Of a DNA stretch of 64,000 bases, positions 23,194-35,424 are shown one piece after another. The notes under the pieces were generated by a model. That model had not been told where the DNA came from. It ran no database searches and was given only the letters and a program-made list of their open reading frames with translations. Source of the DNA: Salminus brasiliensis (lineage: Eukaryota > Chordata > Actinopteri > Characiformes > Bryconidae); NCBI RefSeq assembly GCF_030463535.1, contig NC_132893.1, positions 23,416,782-23,480,781 of the forward strand. The letters are read 5' to 3'. The translations under genes were made by a program, and so were the position numbers. Every line of letters starts with the position of its first letter. Within the stretch, counting starts at the first letter, position 1.

Positions 23194-23270
23194 CCCCGCC
23201 CCGCCGCGGCGCTATTGGCTGAGCGCTGGTCTGCACGGCGCTCCGCTGCTACCCCTCAGCCTGGATAAAT
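23194..23270 (+). promoter_or_regulatory. bsx core promoter region
   Basis: A GC box (CCCCGCCCCGCC, about 23194-23205), an inverted CCAAT box (ATTGG, 23214-23218) and a TATA-like GGATAAAT (23263-23270) stand in order within a CpG-rich stretch. The likely start site is near 23295, about 125 bases before the start codon. Assigned from sequence motifs only. Confidence 0.55.
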
Positions 23271-23421
23271 AGTAACGTACCTGAGGGCGGACAGCGCTTC
23301 GCACACACCTGTTCACCGTTCCGCTTTTTTCGGGGGGACGCTGCGCGCAGTGACCAAGGTGGAGTGGCCGGGTGCGGGCGCTGCGAGCTGCGTGGAAAGT
23401 CGCGCGGGCCTTTTGGCAGGG

Positions 23422-25579
23422 ATGAGCGGGAACTACACGGCGGCCGGTGCCCACATGCCCGCCCATAGGGCAACGTCCTTCTTCATCGAGGACATCCTGC
23501 TGCACAAGCCCAAGCCCCTGAGGGAAGCCTTCCCCTCACCCTTCTCGGGCTCGCTGGCCTCACGGATGCCCCTGCTGGAGTACGGATACCCCCTAATGCC
23601 CACCCCCATCCTCGCCCCGCATCCGCATCACCCGCTTCACAAAGCCGAGCACCATCCCTACTTCTTCACCTCGGGTAAGGAGTGTAAGCGCGCCGGGCCT
23701 GTGGGTGATGTTTGGGGGCGCACAGTAGGAAACGTGTGTTTTTAGGTGGAAGGGTTTGGAGTCTGTGGTTTAGGGGCGGCAGCAGAACAAACTGAGCGCA
23801 GCAGGTCTAACGAAGGGCGCAGAAACAGCGTCAGTCAGCTGTGCGTTATTAGTGCGTTTGCGCAAACCGGCCTCTGGTTTGAGCTGTAACTTTAAGCCCA
23901 CATCGATATATCTGACATACATTTACACAATAAAAACAAGTTAAAAAACTGTTAGAGAAACAGGAGAGAAATCTACAGGTGTGCAGTTTGAATTCGTTCA
24001 TGTTTCAGGTGCGAAAGAAAGATCAGATTTATTTGGGTAAATCGCCCATTTAATTACGCAGAAATTTACTGGCAATAATTCGATTTATTTGTACATATTT
24101 TTTTAAATATTTAGTATTATTTTTATTCCGGCACTTTTGCTTTTTAATATTTAAATATTAGTATAATTGTAGCATTTATTATTGTAGTTTGCTTTATTTT
24201 GTTTAATAATAATTATCACAATTATTTATAATGGTTAAATCATTCTAATTATGTTTTTAGAATTGTATTCGACCACTTATTAATTATTTGATTTATTTAA
24301 TTATTTATTTATCATCTTTCAAATTTTGCTACTACTTCTTTTTGTTGCTATTCTTCTAGTCAGAATCACTCTTCTTTTTTTGATGAACAGCAGTATTAGT
24401 CTTAAAGTTAAAATATTATTAATATTTTTATGTTCTATTATTTTATTGTGATCAATAACAGACGAGGTCTATCAATATCAATATAATAGCAGCCTAGTAT
24501 TGTAGCATTTTACTGCCATTATTATTATCGTCATTAATCACACTAGTATTAATAGATATTATTACAAATATTATTGTTTTTTATTATTATTTTTAGCAGT
24601 ACTGTAATAACGTGGATCGTTGTTTTCATTGGTGTAGGCATGCAGATGCCCTCGCTGTTTCCTCCTCACCCGGAGCTGCCCGGGAAGCACTGCAGGCGCA
24701 GGAAGGCGCGCACCGTGTTCTCGGACTCGCAGCTGTCCGGGCTGGAGAAGCGCTTTGAGCTGCAGAGGTACCTGTCCACCCCGGAGCGCGTGGAGCTCGC
24801 CACGGCACTCAGCCTGTCTGAGACACAGGTGCGACTCGACACCCGGCACACGCACAACGCTACGTACACTGCATTTAAATGCATGCGTGGAAAATGACAG
24901 TAAATGTAACGCGGGAACTGCAGTGATAAAACTCTCCTGTGAGTTTACACCATGTGAATAAAACATAACATCATCAACACGAATCTGAATAATAATAATA
25001 AAAAAAAACAGAGAAAATCAGCAGCTGGGTTTATGCACCATATTTGACCTCATATTTTTTCGTTTTTACAGTGTTTGATTTTTTGTGTTGTAGCTAGTTT
25101 AATCCGCGCGCTCCCACACCCGCACAGCACGCGGTTTTATTAGTGCTGTTTTCTGTGTCTAAAAATAATAATAACATTCAGCTTTCAATTCAAATGATTG
25201 ATATGAAAATATCAGCACGATTTTAAGCTGAATTGAATTTGTGGTGGGTTTGTTTATTTATAGACAGATTTATAGACAGTCACACACTGTATCTGGATGC
25301 GTGTGTAAAACGTGTCTGTGCTTCTGTGTGTGAGCGCAGGTGAAGACCTGGTTTCAGAACCGCCGGATGAAGCACAAAAAGCAGCTGCGGAAGACCCAGG
25401 AGGAGCAAAAAGCTCCCGGCGAACAGCTGGACAGATGTGCGGAGACATCGAGCGAGAGCGAGCAGGAGCGGAGGGGCGCAGCGGAAGGCAGGAGGAGTCC
25501 GGACACGTACACACTGGAGGAGAACGACGACGAGGTGGACATCGAGGAGGACATCTGCTCTCCAGACCATTTACTATAG
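23422..25579 (+). CDS. bsx: Brain-specific homeobox transcription factor Bsx
   Basis: Three exons, 23422-23674, 24638-24828 and 25340-25579, encode 227 residues (human BSX has 233). The N-terminal part carries the conserved SFFIEDILLHKPKPLRE segment at about residues 18-34, followed by a proline/histidine-rich stretch. The homeodomain spans about residues 105-164 and is split by the second intron just before VKTWFQNRRMKHKK. Helix 3 residues W152, F153, Q154, N155 and R157 correspond to homeodomain positions 48, 49, 50, 51 and 53. The C-terminal tail is acidic (ENDDEVDIEEDI). In vertebrates Bsx acts in the nucleus in hypothalamic and pineal neurons, for example in control of feeding peptides. 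Start chosen at the first ATG that keeps the conserved N-terminus. Upstream in-frame codons exist but lack similarity. Confidence 0.96.
23675..24637 (+). other. bsx intron 1
   Basis: Bounded by GTAAGG and GTGTAG. Very AT-rich, with many TTATTA and TATTAT trinucleotide stretches from 24100 to 24600. No repeat element or second gene recognised. Confidence 0.85.
24829..25339 (+). other. bsx intron 2
   Basis: Interrupts the homeodomain codons between TQ and VK. It starts GTGCGA and ends GAGCGCAG. AT-rich. No other feature. Confidence 0.85.
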
Positions 25580-25799
25580 ACATGCTGCCTCTCGTGCTGT
25601 ACATGTGTATACGGATTACCGCCAGTTTAGATAGGACACGATATCCACCTTCTTTACTCCTGGTTTTTATAAGAGAACAGCCTCCTCCCGCTGTACCACT
25701 GAAGCGCTTTTAACTGACATGCATTATGAGCAGAGTCCATTTAGGAGGAATGTCCCCCTAAATTCACCCTATTTTAAAATGATGCATGTTCATACTGTA

Positions 25800-25820
25800 T
25801 TATTATTATTATTATTATTC
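25800..25820. repeat. (ATT)n microsatellite, bsx 3' region
   Basis: Short trinucleotide run in the probable 3' UTR of bsx. Similar runs stand at 26188-26221 and 26341-26375. Confidence 0.8.
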
Positions 25821-26188
25821 GTTTGTTTTAAGGGTCGCCTGTAATGACCCATTTTGTGAATATGGGGGGTAGTAAATATTCTATGGACAATCTGTAAATA
25901 GCAGCGGGATATTTAGCACTTGTTTAAAGGACACTGAACCAGTGGATCAGCTGAGTTTCTCCTACACTGTGTCGCCTTTTCCATTCTCACTACTGCATCC
26001 TGTTCAGAACCCACTAATGTTAAAATAATGTACAGTGAATGAATTATCTAACAAAATCACTTGTTGCAAACTTGAGCTGTGTTCGTCTTTTAAATGTTTC
26101 AACACTTTCTTTCATTTCACACCTCGCGGGATGTTACGATAGATTTATATTCTGGAACTGATGTTACAAAAAGAGTTATTATTAACTA

Positions 26189-26220
<32 letters not shown>

Positions 26221-26517
26221 CAGGAGTGCATTTTATTACTTCTTTAGACCACTATTTGTTGACAATAATGCTATTTCTATGAATATTTCTTCAGACTTGC
26301 TACTTCAGTTATTATTGCTGCTGATGCTTTTATTGATGCTTGTTATTATTATTACTATTATTATTATTATTTATTATTATCAGGATTGCATTTAAGAATG
26401 ACCTTTATATATATTACATTTCTAAATAAATATTACTAAAATGATTATAGAAAAACTAACTAAGCAATAAGACTCGTACAGTCCTATATTATATATTTTA
26501 TAATACATATTACAATA

Positions 26518-26870
26518 CACAGACAAAAGTAGATACCTGCTCCGCTAGACTTGCTTTAAAGTCTGCAATAATAATAAGACTTTACACTAGATTTTGGATC
26601 TGATGTCACTGGGCCATAAGGTTCTCAGGACAGGTGATGTCAGGTACTGATGATGGATGATTAGTTATAGATCATAAATGACACTCAAACGTAACCCAGA
26701 GGTATTGGCTGAACCTTCAGCACTCTAGAGAAGTCAATTCCACTTTATACCCCTCTATCTACAGGGTGGAATTGGGCATGGTGACTTCACTCATTCCCAA
26801 TGCTCCAGAGCATCCTGTTATATTGGCAATGCTTTCCTATGAGCTGCGCATGCGATATGCGCGTGATAAA
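26518..26870. mobile_element. Diverged relative of the CACTATAT MITE, copy F
   Basis: Only partial matches remain: ACAGACAAAAGTAGATACCTGCTC at the left, then ACACTAGATTTTGGATCTGA, TTATACCCCTCTA, GCATGGTGACTTCA and TATTGGCAATGCTTTCCTATGAG. It is older or from a sister family of the copies elsewhere. Confidence 0.45.
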
Positions 26871-27035
26871 AGCCAGCGCCAGAAGCTGAACTCACTTTAT
26901 ATATATGTACAACTTTTTATACAGCACCAACACGACACGACATTCCAGTGAATATGAGTGAGTTACCTCATCTTTACTTCACGTCAATTCAGATCTTAAG
27001 CAAACCTAACCTATCCTTTCTGCTCTACGAAACAT

Positions 27036-27090
27036 AATAACAACAACAACAACAACAATAATAATAATAATTATAATAATAATAATAATT
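27036..27090. repeat. (AAC)n/(AAT)n compound microsatellite
   Basis: AAC run passing into AAT runs in the bsx-jhy spacer. Confidence 0.85.
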
Positions 27091-27166
27091 GAGTTATGCA
27101 CACATACATAATTATTGCAGAAATTACTAAATGGTTGTATACATTATTTTAGAAAATGTAAAGATT

Positions 27167-27168
<2 letters not shown>

Positions 27169-27224
<56 letters not shown>
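27169..27224. repeat. (TA)n microsatellite
   Basis: Uninterrupted TA run of over 50 bases. Likely polymorphic. Confidence 0.95.
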
Positions 27225-27231
<7 letters not shown>

Positions 27232-27511
27232 TATCAACCTGTAGCCTCACAGCCCAGAATATGGCCAGTTTAAGTAAGGGCTTAGGGTATATAGGGTTGC
27301 TACACATAAGTAAACTCTTGCTACTACATGGAGATAAATAATCAATATGTCCTGAGAACTGGATGGTAGTCTACACATGTAACTACCCCAATGCCAGTTA
27401 CAACAACCATTCTTCCGTTTATTAAAGACACTTCAGCTCCAGAAACAGAAGAAACAGAACCCTTATGCAGACGTACACAGATGGGAATCATTCTCAAAAA
27501 TCCTACATCTC

Positions 27512-27960
27512 AAATGTATCTGCACTAAATGACAAAAAGTTTGTAGACACTTGCGTAGCCAACTTTTCTTTCATAATCAAAGGTAGGAAGAAATTTGCCC
27601 CATTTGCTGCTGTAACACCTTCGCTATGCTTCTGGCAAGGGTTTACACTAGATGTTGTAACATTGCTGTAAGGATCTGATTACATCCAGCCACAAGAAGT
27701 AAGGTCATGATTAGTTATAGGTCAGACGCAATACCCATTATTCATCTTGATGCGCTCCAGCATGCCAGAGAAGACAGTTGCACTGCTCCACATCCCAGTG
27801 CTAGTGGGCATCTATCCGACATTAGTAAGCGGGCATGGTGACCTCTGGCCCATTCTATTGGCAGCACTTTTTCTATGGAGATTATTCAAGACGTGTTTAT
27901 GCAAGTGAACACCTGTATCAGCACCTTTAAGGTCCACCTTAAAGGAGCTGAATTTACTAA
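27512..27960. mobile_element. Diverged relative of the CACTATAT MITE, copy G
   Basis: Left end CACTAAATGACAAAAAGTTTG, then CACTAGATGTTGTAACATTGCTG, GGATCTGATTACATCCAGC, CATTCTATTGGCAGCACTTTTTC and, near the right end, GCACCTTTAAGGTCC. The order matches copies A-E, but identity is lower. Confidence 0.5.
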
Positions 27961-28900
27961 GCAGTATTTGAATTTATAGTGAATGCCAGCCACCCTCCGT
28001 ACCAGCCCTTAAGACCCTTCCAGTCTGATATGCAGCAAGCATTCATTTGTGAGTGTTTAGCCTAATGGGGTTGGGGATGCGCACCACTCTTACGCCCTTT
28101 TTGGAAAGCAATTCATGCAGTGTTTGTAGAACAGGATTCTGGTTTAGAAGGGGAGCGAAAAAAACTGATGAGAATAGGTTGTGTGGAAGGTGATCAATTA
28201 AAAGATTAAGCGGTTTGCGGCGCGTGGCTCCATCAGCTCATTGGCAGGGCTCTGCCAAGTCCTTCAGCAGCGCCCACATCAAAGCCCAGCCTCAGAAAGG
28301 GGATGCTAATTCACAGCCTCCTTCAATGAACTGATTTCTATGGTAGCGCGGAGAGGGAAAAAAATAAATAAATAAAAAAGATGTAAAGAGAGGGCAGCAT
28401 CCCTCATTAATTCAAAAAGGTCCGGCATTGATTAGGCTCGCTTCTGAGGCTTAACGCTGAAAAACACAGAGCATCAAAGCACACATGATGGGTTAAATAG
28501 AGGCTATAATCTAATTAAAATATTACATACGAGTAAATAGCTCTTTGATAACGATCTAAAGCTTCCATTAAAGAAATAGGTGCTCCAGATTGTTTTATGG
28601 GGGGGAAAATTATCACTTTAAAAAACACAGAAAGCAAGTTTGCCTGCTCTAATCAGGCAGGCTTCAAAGTGCCATCCTTATTTGACCCGTTTTTTTTTCC
28701 TCTCTCTTTCTCTTCCAGTTAAAGAAAAGGGCAGAGGAAAGTGGAAATAATCAGAGTAATGGGCAGGAACTGGCTGAAAAATAGCACAGTGCTTCCCATT
28801 ATCAGTGCAGCCAGGTGTGTTTATGAGATCGCCGCTCGGGTTAAGAGATCTATTGAAATATGGATAATGACAGCATAGTTACGATGCCTAGGAAAAAGAG
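27961..28900. other. Repeat-free block in the bsx-jhy spacer, candidate regulatory DNA
   Basis: Complex, balanced sequence rich in ATTAA, TAATTA and AGATTAAG cores, bordered by young repeats on both sides. No open frame of note. Located 2.4-3.3 kb downstream of bsx. It may hold bsx enhancers, but conservation is untested. Confidence 0.35.
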
Positions 28901-28929
28901 CAGATTGTTGGAATAGTCTTAAACTATAT

Positions 28930-29345
28930 TTATATATATATATACACACACATGTATTTACATCATACAAACATTAAACCACAGAATCAGTACATCAAAT
29001 TCACTTCTATGTATCGTAGCTGAAGAGAAAGGTAACTTTACTTTTAACATATGTTAATGTAACAAGATTTTATTCGAGGTCAAAATACCTACTGAAAAAA
29101 TACACAATTACAAGGTTTCTGACAGCTACAATAGCTTTACAACACATTATGGACAAATAAAAATTAAATTCACAAAAATCTTCTAACAGTTGTTAAAAGT
29201 TAATGTAAAAACTAATGTAGAAAGTGGTAGAGTTAATAGCTCTGTGATTACTTTAAAGGGGTATTTCACATCCAATATAAAGAAAGATTTTTTTTTGCAT
29301 CCAGAATTTGCTTATTCTCTACAGTTCAATGCAATGGCTACCTGT
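28930..29345. other. 3' flank of jhy
   Basis: AT-rich, with a short TA/CA run at 28928-28952. A - strand AATAAA (TTTATT on +, 29068-29073) may end the jhy transcript. No other feature. Confidence 0.35.
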
Positions 29346-32300
29346 TCAAGTGGTGTGAACAGATGGTGCAGATGAACCACTGTGGAGGCTGGTGAAGCGT
29401 GCCACCGCCTGTTTCTCCTGCTCATGCCGTTTCCTCAGCATCTCCAGAGCTGCTAGCTGGGAGAGATCCACTCCTAACTGAATATACGCAGATTGCTCAA
29501 ACATGTTCTCACTTTCACTCTTCTCTTTGGGCTTCACTCTCCATTGCTGAGGGACTTTGGGCTTTGCAATGGTTTTGGCATACTCCAAAGCCTGGACAAA
29601 GTTGGACAATTAATTCATTTAATTCAAGGAAACAGATTCTCGAACAGAGTTGATCCATTTTCAATCTGCATGCACACCAGAGACTTTCAGATTTTTTTAA
29701 ATACCAGTTGTTATGCAAAAATAGTGCATTAAACCATTAAAGCAACCGAATTGAATCTTAGCATTCATTTTGGGCATAATCATCTTTATGAAGGCACAGA
29801 ATTTTTAATATGGTGTCTTTCTTTTTTTGAAAGTTGTGGATGAACACATCAGACACAATATGACAATGACATGACATTGCAACATTTAATACCTTAATTT
29901 GATTTAGTTAATTTTACAACATAAATCGTTTTAAAGGCACATAGTAAACACCCTGACAAAATAACAGAGCAGGAAACACAGAGCAGGAAACAGAGCAGGA
30001 AACACATGTGGTTTTGTACACATTTACTCAGTACTTTAATGATGAGAGCTTGCACTAGTTTCTAAAATAAAACTTAATTTCTCTAATTTAAATAATTAAT
30101 TAAACACTGTTGCTCTGAAAAGAATGTTGAGTCAGTCTGCGAGATTTAAACAAATGTTGAATTCAATATCAAATAATGTTAGCGTAAAATTTTCAGCATT
30201 CTAAACCTGGAGCACTTTAAAGCAATGCCTGGGATTGTTTTATCATATTACAGATAAAACGGTGTGCTGGAATGGGTATATGACCAACAGATCTGCTCCT
30301 GTGATTGCTCCAGTGACGTAAACACTGGTGGACACACTCTAACGTACAGCTAGCACAGTGTTTTCAGGCCTTTCTCACCTTCTTCCTGGGAATGGCGTCC
30401 TTATTGTCGCTGCCCACTGGGTTTCTGTCCGACAGAAAGGGAATCCTACTTATCTTCTTGTTCTGCTCGCGGATCACATTTGAATACAGCTTCTGTCGTC
30501 TAATTTTCTCGGCCTGACAGCGGTGAGAGAGAGAGGCGCAGATTACAAAAGGGAGGTTTAATTACCTAAGCCGTTTTCTCCCTTAAGGCCTCTCGGCCTC
30601 ATTGTGCATCTCTCTCTGAGGCCTCTCCACGGCAGCAAACAAAACCAAATAAAACTCATCATCTCCCTGGAACCAGTGTCAAATACAAATCAGCCGCTGC
30701 CTCGCTGACAACCCGCCTGAAAATCAGACTCATTGAAGGTTTTACCATTGGTGACAAAAGAAAAACAGGCAAATACCCCTCTCTAAGGCCTGCACTCATT
30801 AGGTTTGTAAATTCCTTTCTGCTCCGTTTAGAAGGATGAAAGTCTTTCACATTCACGAGGAAAAGGACAGAGACCTCAAAACCACTTGGTTGTTGAAAAT
30901 GGCTGTCAGGGATTAGTAACACCAACATAAAGAAAAGGGGAGCGCATGTTTCAATTAGACGACATTATGGTATTACAGCCCTTACCATGTTCTCATCCAC
31001 AGTGTTGGACGGACCAAGACCTCCCAGCTTCACCTCCTGATTCAAGCTCCTGTAGTCCTTCAGTGTGTATGCCTGAAATATCACAGCAGTTAAAAATATC
31101 TATATTAATGTTTTAGAAAGCCCACAGAAGCTGAATATTCCATTTAAACACACCTTAAACCCAATACAGCTATCAGCAATGCATCGAACCAGTACAACAA
31201 CCTGTCACGTCTCTATAATCTTCATACTAATATTCTCATTGCTCAATACACAACAAATCCCAAAAGCCTGTGTTAAGCATTTCCAAAAAAAGTTTAGAGA
31301 AAGAGAAAGGAAGGTATGTATGACATATTGAAGGGGTAAGCAGTTAATCCGTTATGGACATCTAAGGTGCACTCGAGCAGCAATCCACAAGCCCTTCCAA
31401 ACAAAAGGGCCTAATCAGGCCAGATCGGGCCGGATCCTTCAGGCTCTAGGGCCAGCCTTGGATCAGCCATTGGTCATGGACACTGCGGGATGGCTGGTTC
31501 CTTCACTGATCTGTTCCCCTTGGGCTGCAACACTAGCTGTTTTACAAATTTATCCTCTAATCCTATGAGACATGACGGCGGACACGGTGAGGTGAAGAGA
31601 AAAAGCAATCTGCTTTATGGTATAAGGACAACTTAATCCCGACATGGTGTCAAGTGGATGTGTTCCATGACATAATGACCCCTCAGTGGTGCTGTGTGTA
31701 TTTACCACTGGGCTGTTTGTTTATGAGCATGATGACAATATCATGAAGAGTTCTCTGTGTGTGAATGTCAACTCAGACTCCCTACTAGCTTCCATTTAAA
31801 TGGTGGTACACCTCCACCCTGTGATGATTTCTGTGGGTATTAATGGAAGCTCTGCTGTAGTTACCTGGTGCTTACTGTTGGTGTAAATAATAGCACTTCT
31901 GTAGTTATCTCGTGTTTGCGTAGGGTGTAAATGGCTATTCCAGTAGTTACCTGATGCTTTCTCTGGGAATGAACAGAGCTCTAGTTATTTGGTGTTTTTT
32001 CTCTTCCTGGCAGTAAATGGAAGCTCTAGATGCCTGTGCTTTCTCTGGTGTGGCTGCTCTAGCTACCTTGTATTCTTGTTGATGACTAAGTCTGTTTCTC
32101 AGCAGGCCCCACCAGCAGACCTCATGCTGGCATGGGACAAAGTGGCCGTCGTTAAATGCAAATGAGCATCTCCAAAGCTGAGCCTGGCACACAGTGCTTA
32201 ATCACCCGATCTTTTAATTCACTTCAGTATCATCGCGGTTACCGTCCCTTATTTCATCATGTCATAGCAATTAACAGCATCTTCAATTACTTATACAATT

Positions 32301-35300
32301 AACCTGCAGAACTACAAACTGCTATAATAATCATGAGAGAAGGATTTTACAATGTGCTATGGCTGCTGTGGGAACTTTCACCCTATATCCAATTTAGTAA
32401 ATTAAGTCATTAAAAGAGATCTGTTACTAGTTTATCCATTTGTCCTTTTTTTAACACAGAGATTATTGTGTGCAATTTATGCCATATGATCCATTGTGAG
32501 CAGTAGAAAAATATCCCTCCAGTTAAACAATATTTTTAACTTAAATTTGCTACAGTTTGATAAGAATTGAGATTAAGATTCATGTTTATGCAGGAAATAT
32601 AGAGACTACATCAAAAGAAACGATACCAGACACAGTCTAGCAAAAACATAATGATATTTTATCCTAAAGTGACAATAACAAACACACCTTATACATCCTG
32701 GCCTTGAGTTGTCTTTGTTTTTCCAGCTGTGCAAGATACCCATCTGAGTAACTCCTCTGTATAGCATTTGGAGCTAGTTCCGTTCCGTCACTGCACAGCT
32801 CCTCGTTGCAGCGGCTGGATCTGCCTATTGGGGGCAGCACTGCGTAACCACCACTGCATGTCTGGAGTGCATGACCAGAGTCTCCCTCATCAAACACCAC
32901 AACCTCAGGAGTGTTCAAACTGGGGTCTTCCTTAAAAGGTGGCCAGTTTGAAGCAATCCTAAAAAAGACATACATCTTGCTTATTGGAAGCATTTGTTTT
33001 TATATTACTGGTGAAATCTCACTCACTAAATAGGCCTAAAGATCTGTTTTGAGATTCTGACAGCATATTATATATTTACATTTAAATTTTTAAAATGTAT
33101 TTATTTTTTGGATCCACATCGCCAAGTCCCAACACTGGACATTGTATCCACAGTGATAATGCCAAAGTGTGACACCGCACTGCAAGGTTTCTCTGAATCT
33201 CAACCCAGCTGAGAATGTGGAGTGGCAACTGTAACCATGTTTTCCACAACAATTAAAAAAATAAAATTACAAAATTATTCTACCTTGTAGAAAAACAGTA
33301 TTGCTTAGTATTGTGTCTAACAACTGTAGTGATTATAAACCACAAAGATACATTTATTTACAGTTTACAGATTTATCCTATGAGACATGACAGATGACAG
33401 GCATAGATTCTAACAGATCAATCAATAAAGCAGTCATTCCACAATTTTAACATACTTTTCAGTTTTGTTTTTTTCATGACTTCATTTTTTAGGTCTCTAA
33501 AACACTACAAATAACAAATGCTTTTCCACATTACTACTATGTAATTGCTCTACGAGGTCAGTTGTTTCTGGCTTCATCACCTTCAATAACTGACTTGCCT
33601 AATACAACCCACCCCTTCACAGGTGACACTGTAGATAAAGACAATCAATGTTTTTCACTTGTCACCTGTCAGTGGCACTAATATTATGGCTGATCAGTGT
33701 ATATAGAACACAGAATGCAAAAGTGTAGAAGTGGGATTCAAAGGGTTGGGCTAAGTGGTTTAACTCACCGGGCAGTGCTGCTCTCATGTGCTCTTAGGAT
33801 GGGTTCACCATTCATCCTTATGCCAGTGTCCTGGGGATGGATTCTGCCCTCATGGAAGTTTCCAGAGGTCAGGACAGACACTGGCACCTGAGGGGAAGAG
33901 CTCATCTGGTGGATGGCATAACCCGGGTGTATGAAAGGTGGGCTAAACACATCAGGCCTGATTCTCCATTGTGGTGGGACGAGCGTGTAAACATGCTCTT
34001 GTGGCTCAGGACCAAGGAAAGGCACTGTAAGTTTAGCTGGGGTGTTCAGGTTGATGTTGAGGTTGACTGTCGAAGCAGAAGGGAGGCACTCCTGGCCAGG
34101 AGAATGGGAGATTCTGCCAGAGTCAGATGGAGTATGTACCTTGTTCTTGGAGAAAGCTTGCGGATGGTGACCCACCTCTGAAACACGTCTCTCCACAGGA
34201 AGATTCAGGTGGATCTTGTGTCTGGGTTTACGTAGCTGATGCCTGGCTCCATCTGAGCGCTTACTCTCTTTATGAACCTTGTAATTGGGTACAGATTAGG
34301 AAAATGCACTTCACATTCAAACTCTAAGCAAAGCATTCCACTTGTTATTAGTTTGCTTGTGTTACGATTACACCAAGCTCGATACTGTGCACTTGAAGTA
34401 ACCGTTAACTAGCCTTCCTCTAATTGGACAACGATTTTCAAAAGACCTTTGCTTGATGACGCAAAACACTCAATGTTAGCATGAATAAAACAATTTTACC
34501 AAATATGATGAGGATCCTAAATGTACTTTCATCCAAAAAGAAAATAAAGAATACAGGTCTAAATTAATCAAATTAGAAATTCATGCCATGAGGAGACCTT
34601 TGAGAAAGATATGAACTCTAATTTAACATTTTCAGGACAGAAGCTGGAAGATTCCGTCCTATTGTGCCGAAATATTTACTTATACAACCACAGGTTTGTG
34701 GCCATTGTCATGGAGCAAGGAGGAACGGGATGTATAGATAATGCTTTTTGCTGCAGGCCTGGCATGCACGGTGTTCTGTCGCACATTATTCGCTGAGGTC
34801 TGGGGCTGTGTCGCAGCATGTAATGCCTCTGATTTAGCCAACACCAGCTTTCACCATTCTAATGGGAAAATATTTACTCTCCTCTGCCTGCCAGCATTAG
34901 GGTGACCGCTCAAGTGCTCAAAATAATGATGCTTCTCCGTTCCCCCTCTCTCTGCAGCACGGGCTCCTTTTCAAGACGTTTCAGAGGCTCCATTGTGCCT
35001 GAACAACTCTATCAGAAATTGCGTCCATCACAGTGGAAATGAAATCCCGGGTGACAGTGCGCCCACTGTGCAGACATTTTCATCTTGAGAGGAAGCCCTT
35101 GCTGACAGTTATGCATTAGGGCAATGGATTGTGCCAAGCAGACCCCACCTACATCTACAGAGAGAGAGAGAGAGAAAGAAAGAGAGAGAAGGAGAGAGAA
35201 AGAAAGAGAGACAGAGACGGATGAAATCAATAAAGTGAACAGGAGTGAAGGGTCCTACCTTTAGTTTTTGAGTTTTTTGTATCCACATCAGCTCTGAGTC

Positions 35301-35378
35301 TAGGGCATTTTCTGGGCTTCCCTGACTGTCAATGCTGGTAGTGTCCTCAGAAGGCTGTGGGAGCTTGAGAGACACAGA

Positions 35379-35424
<46 letters not shown>

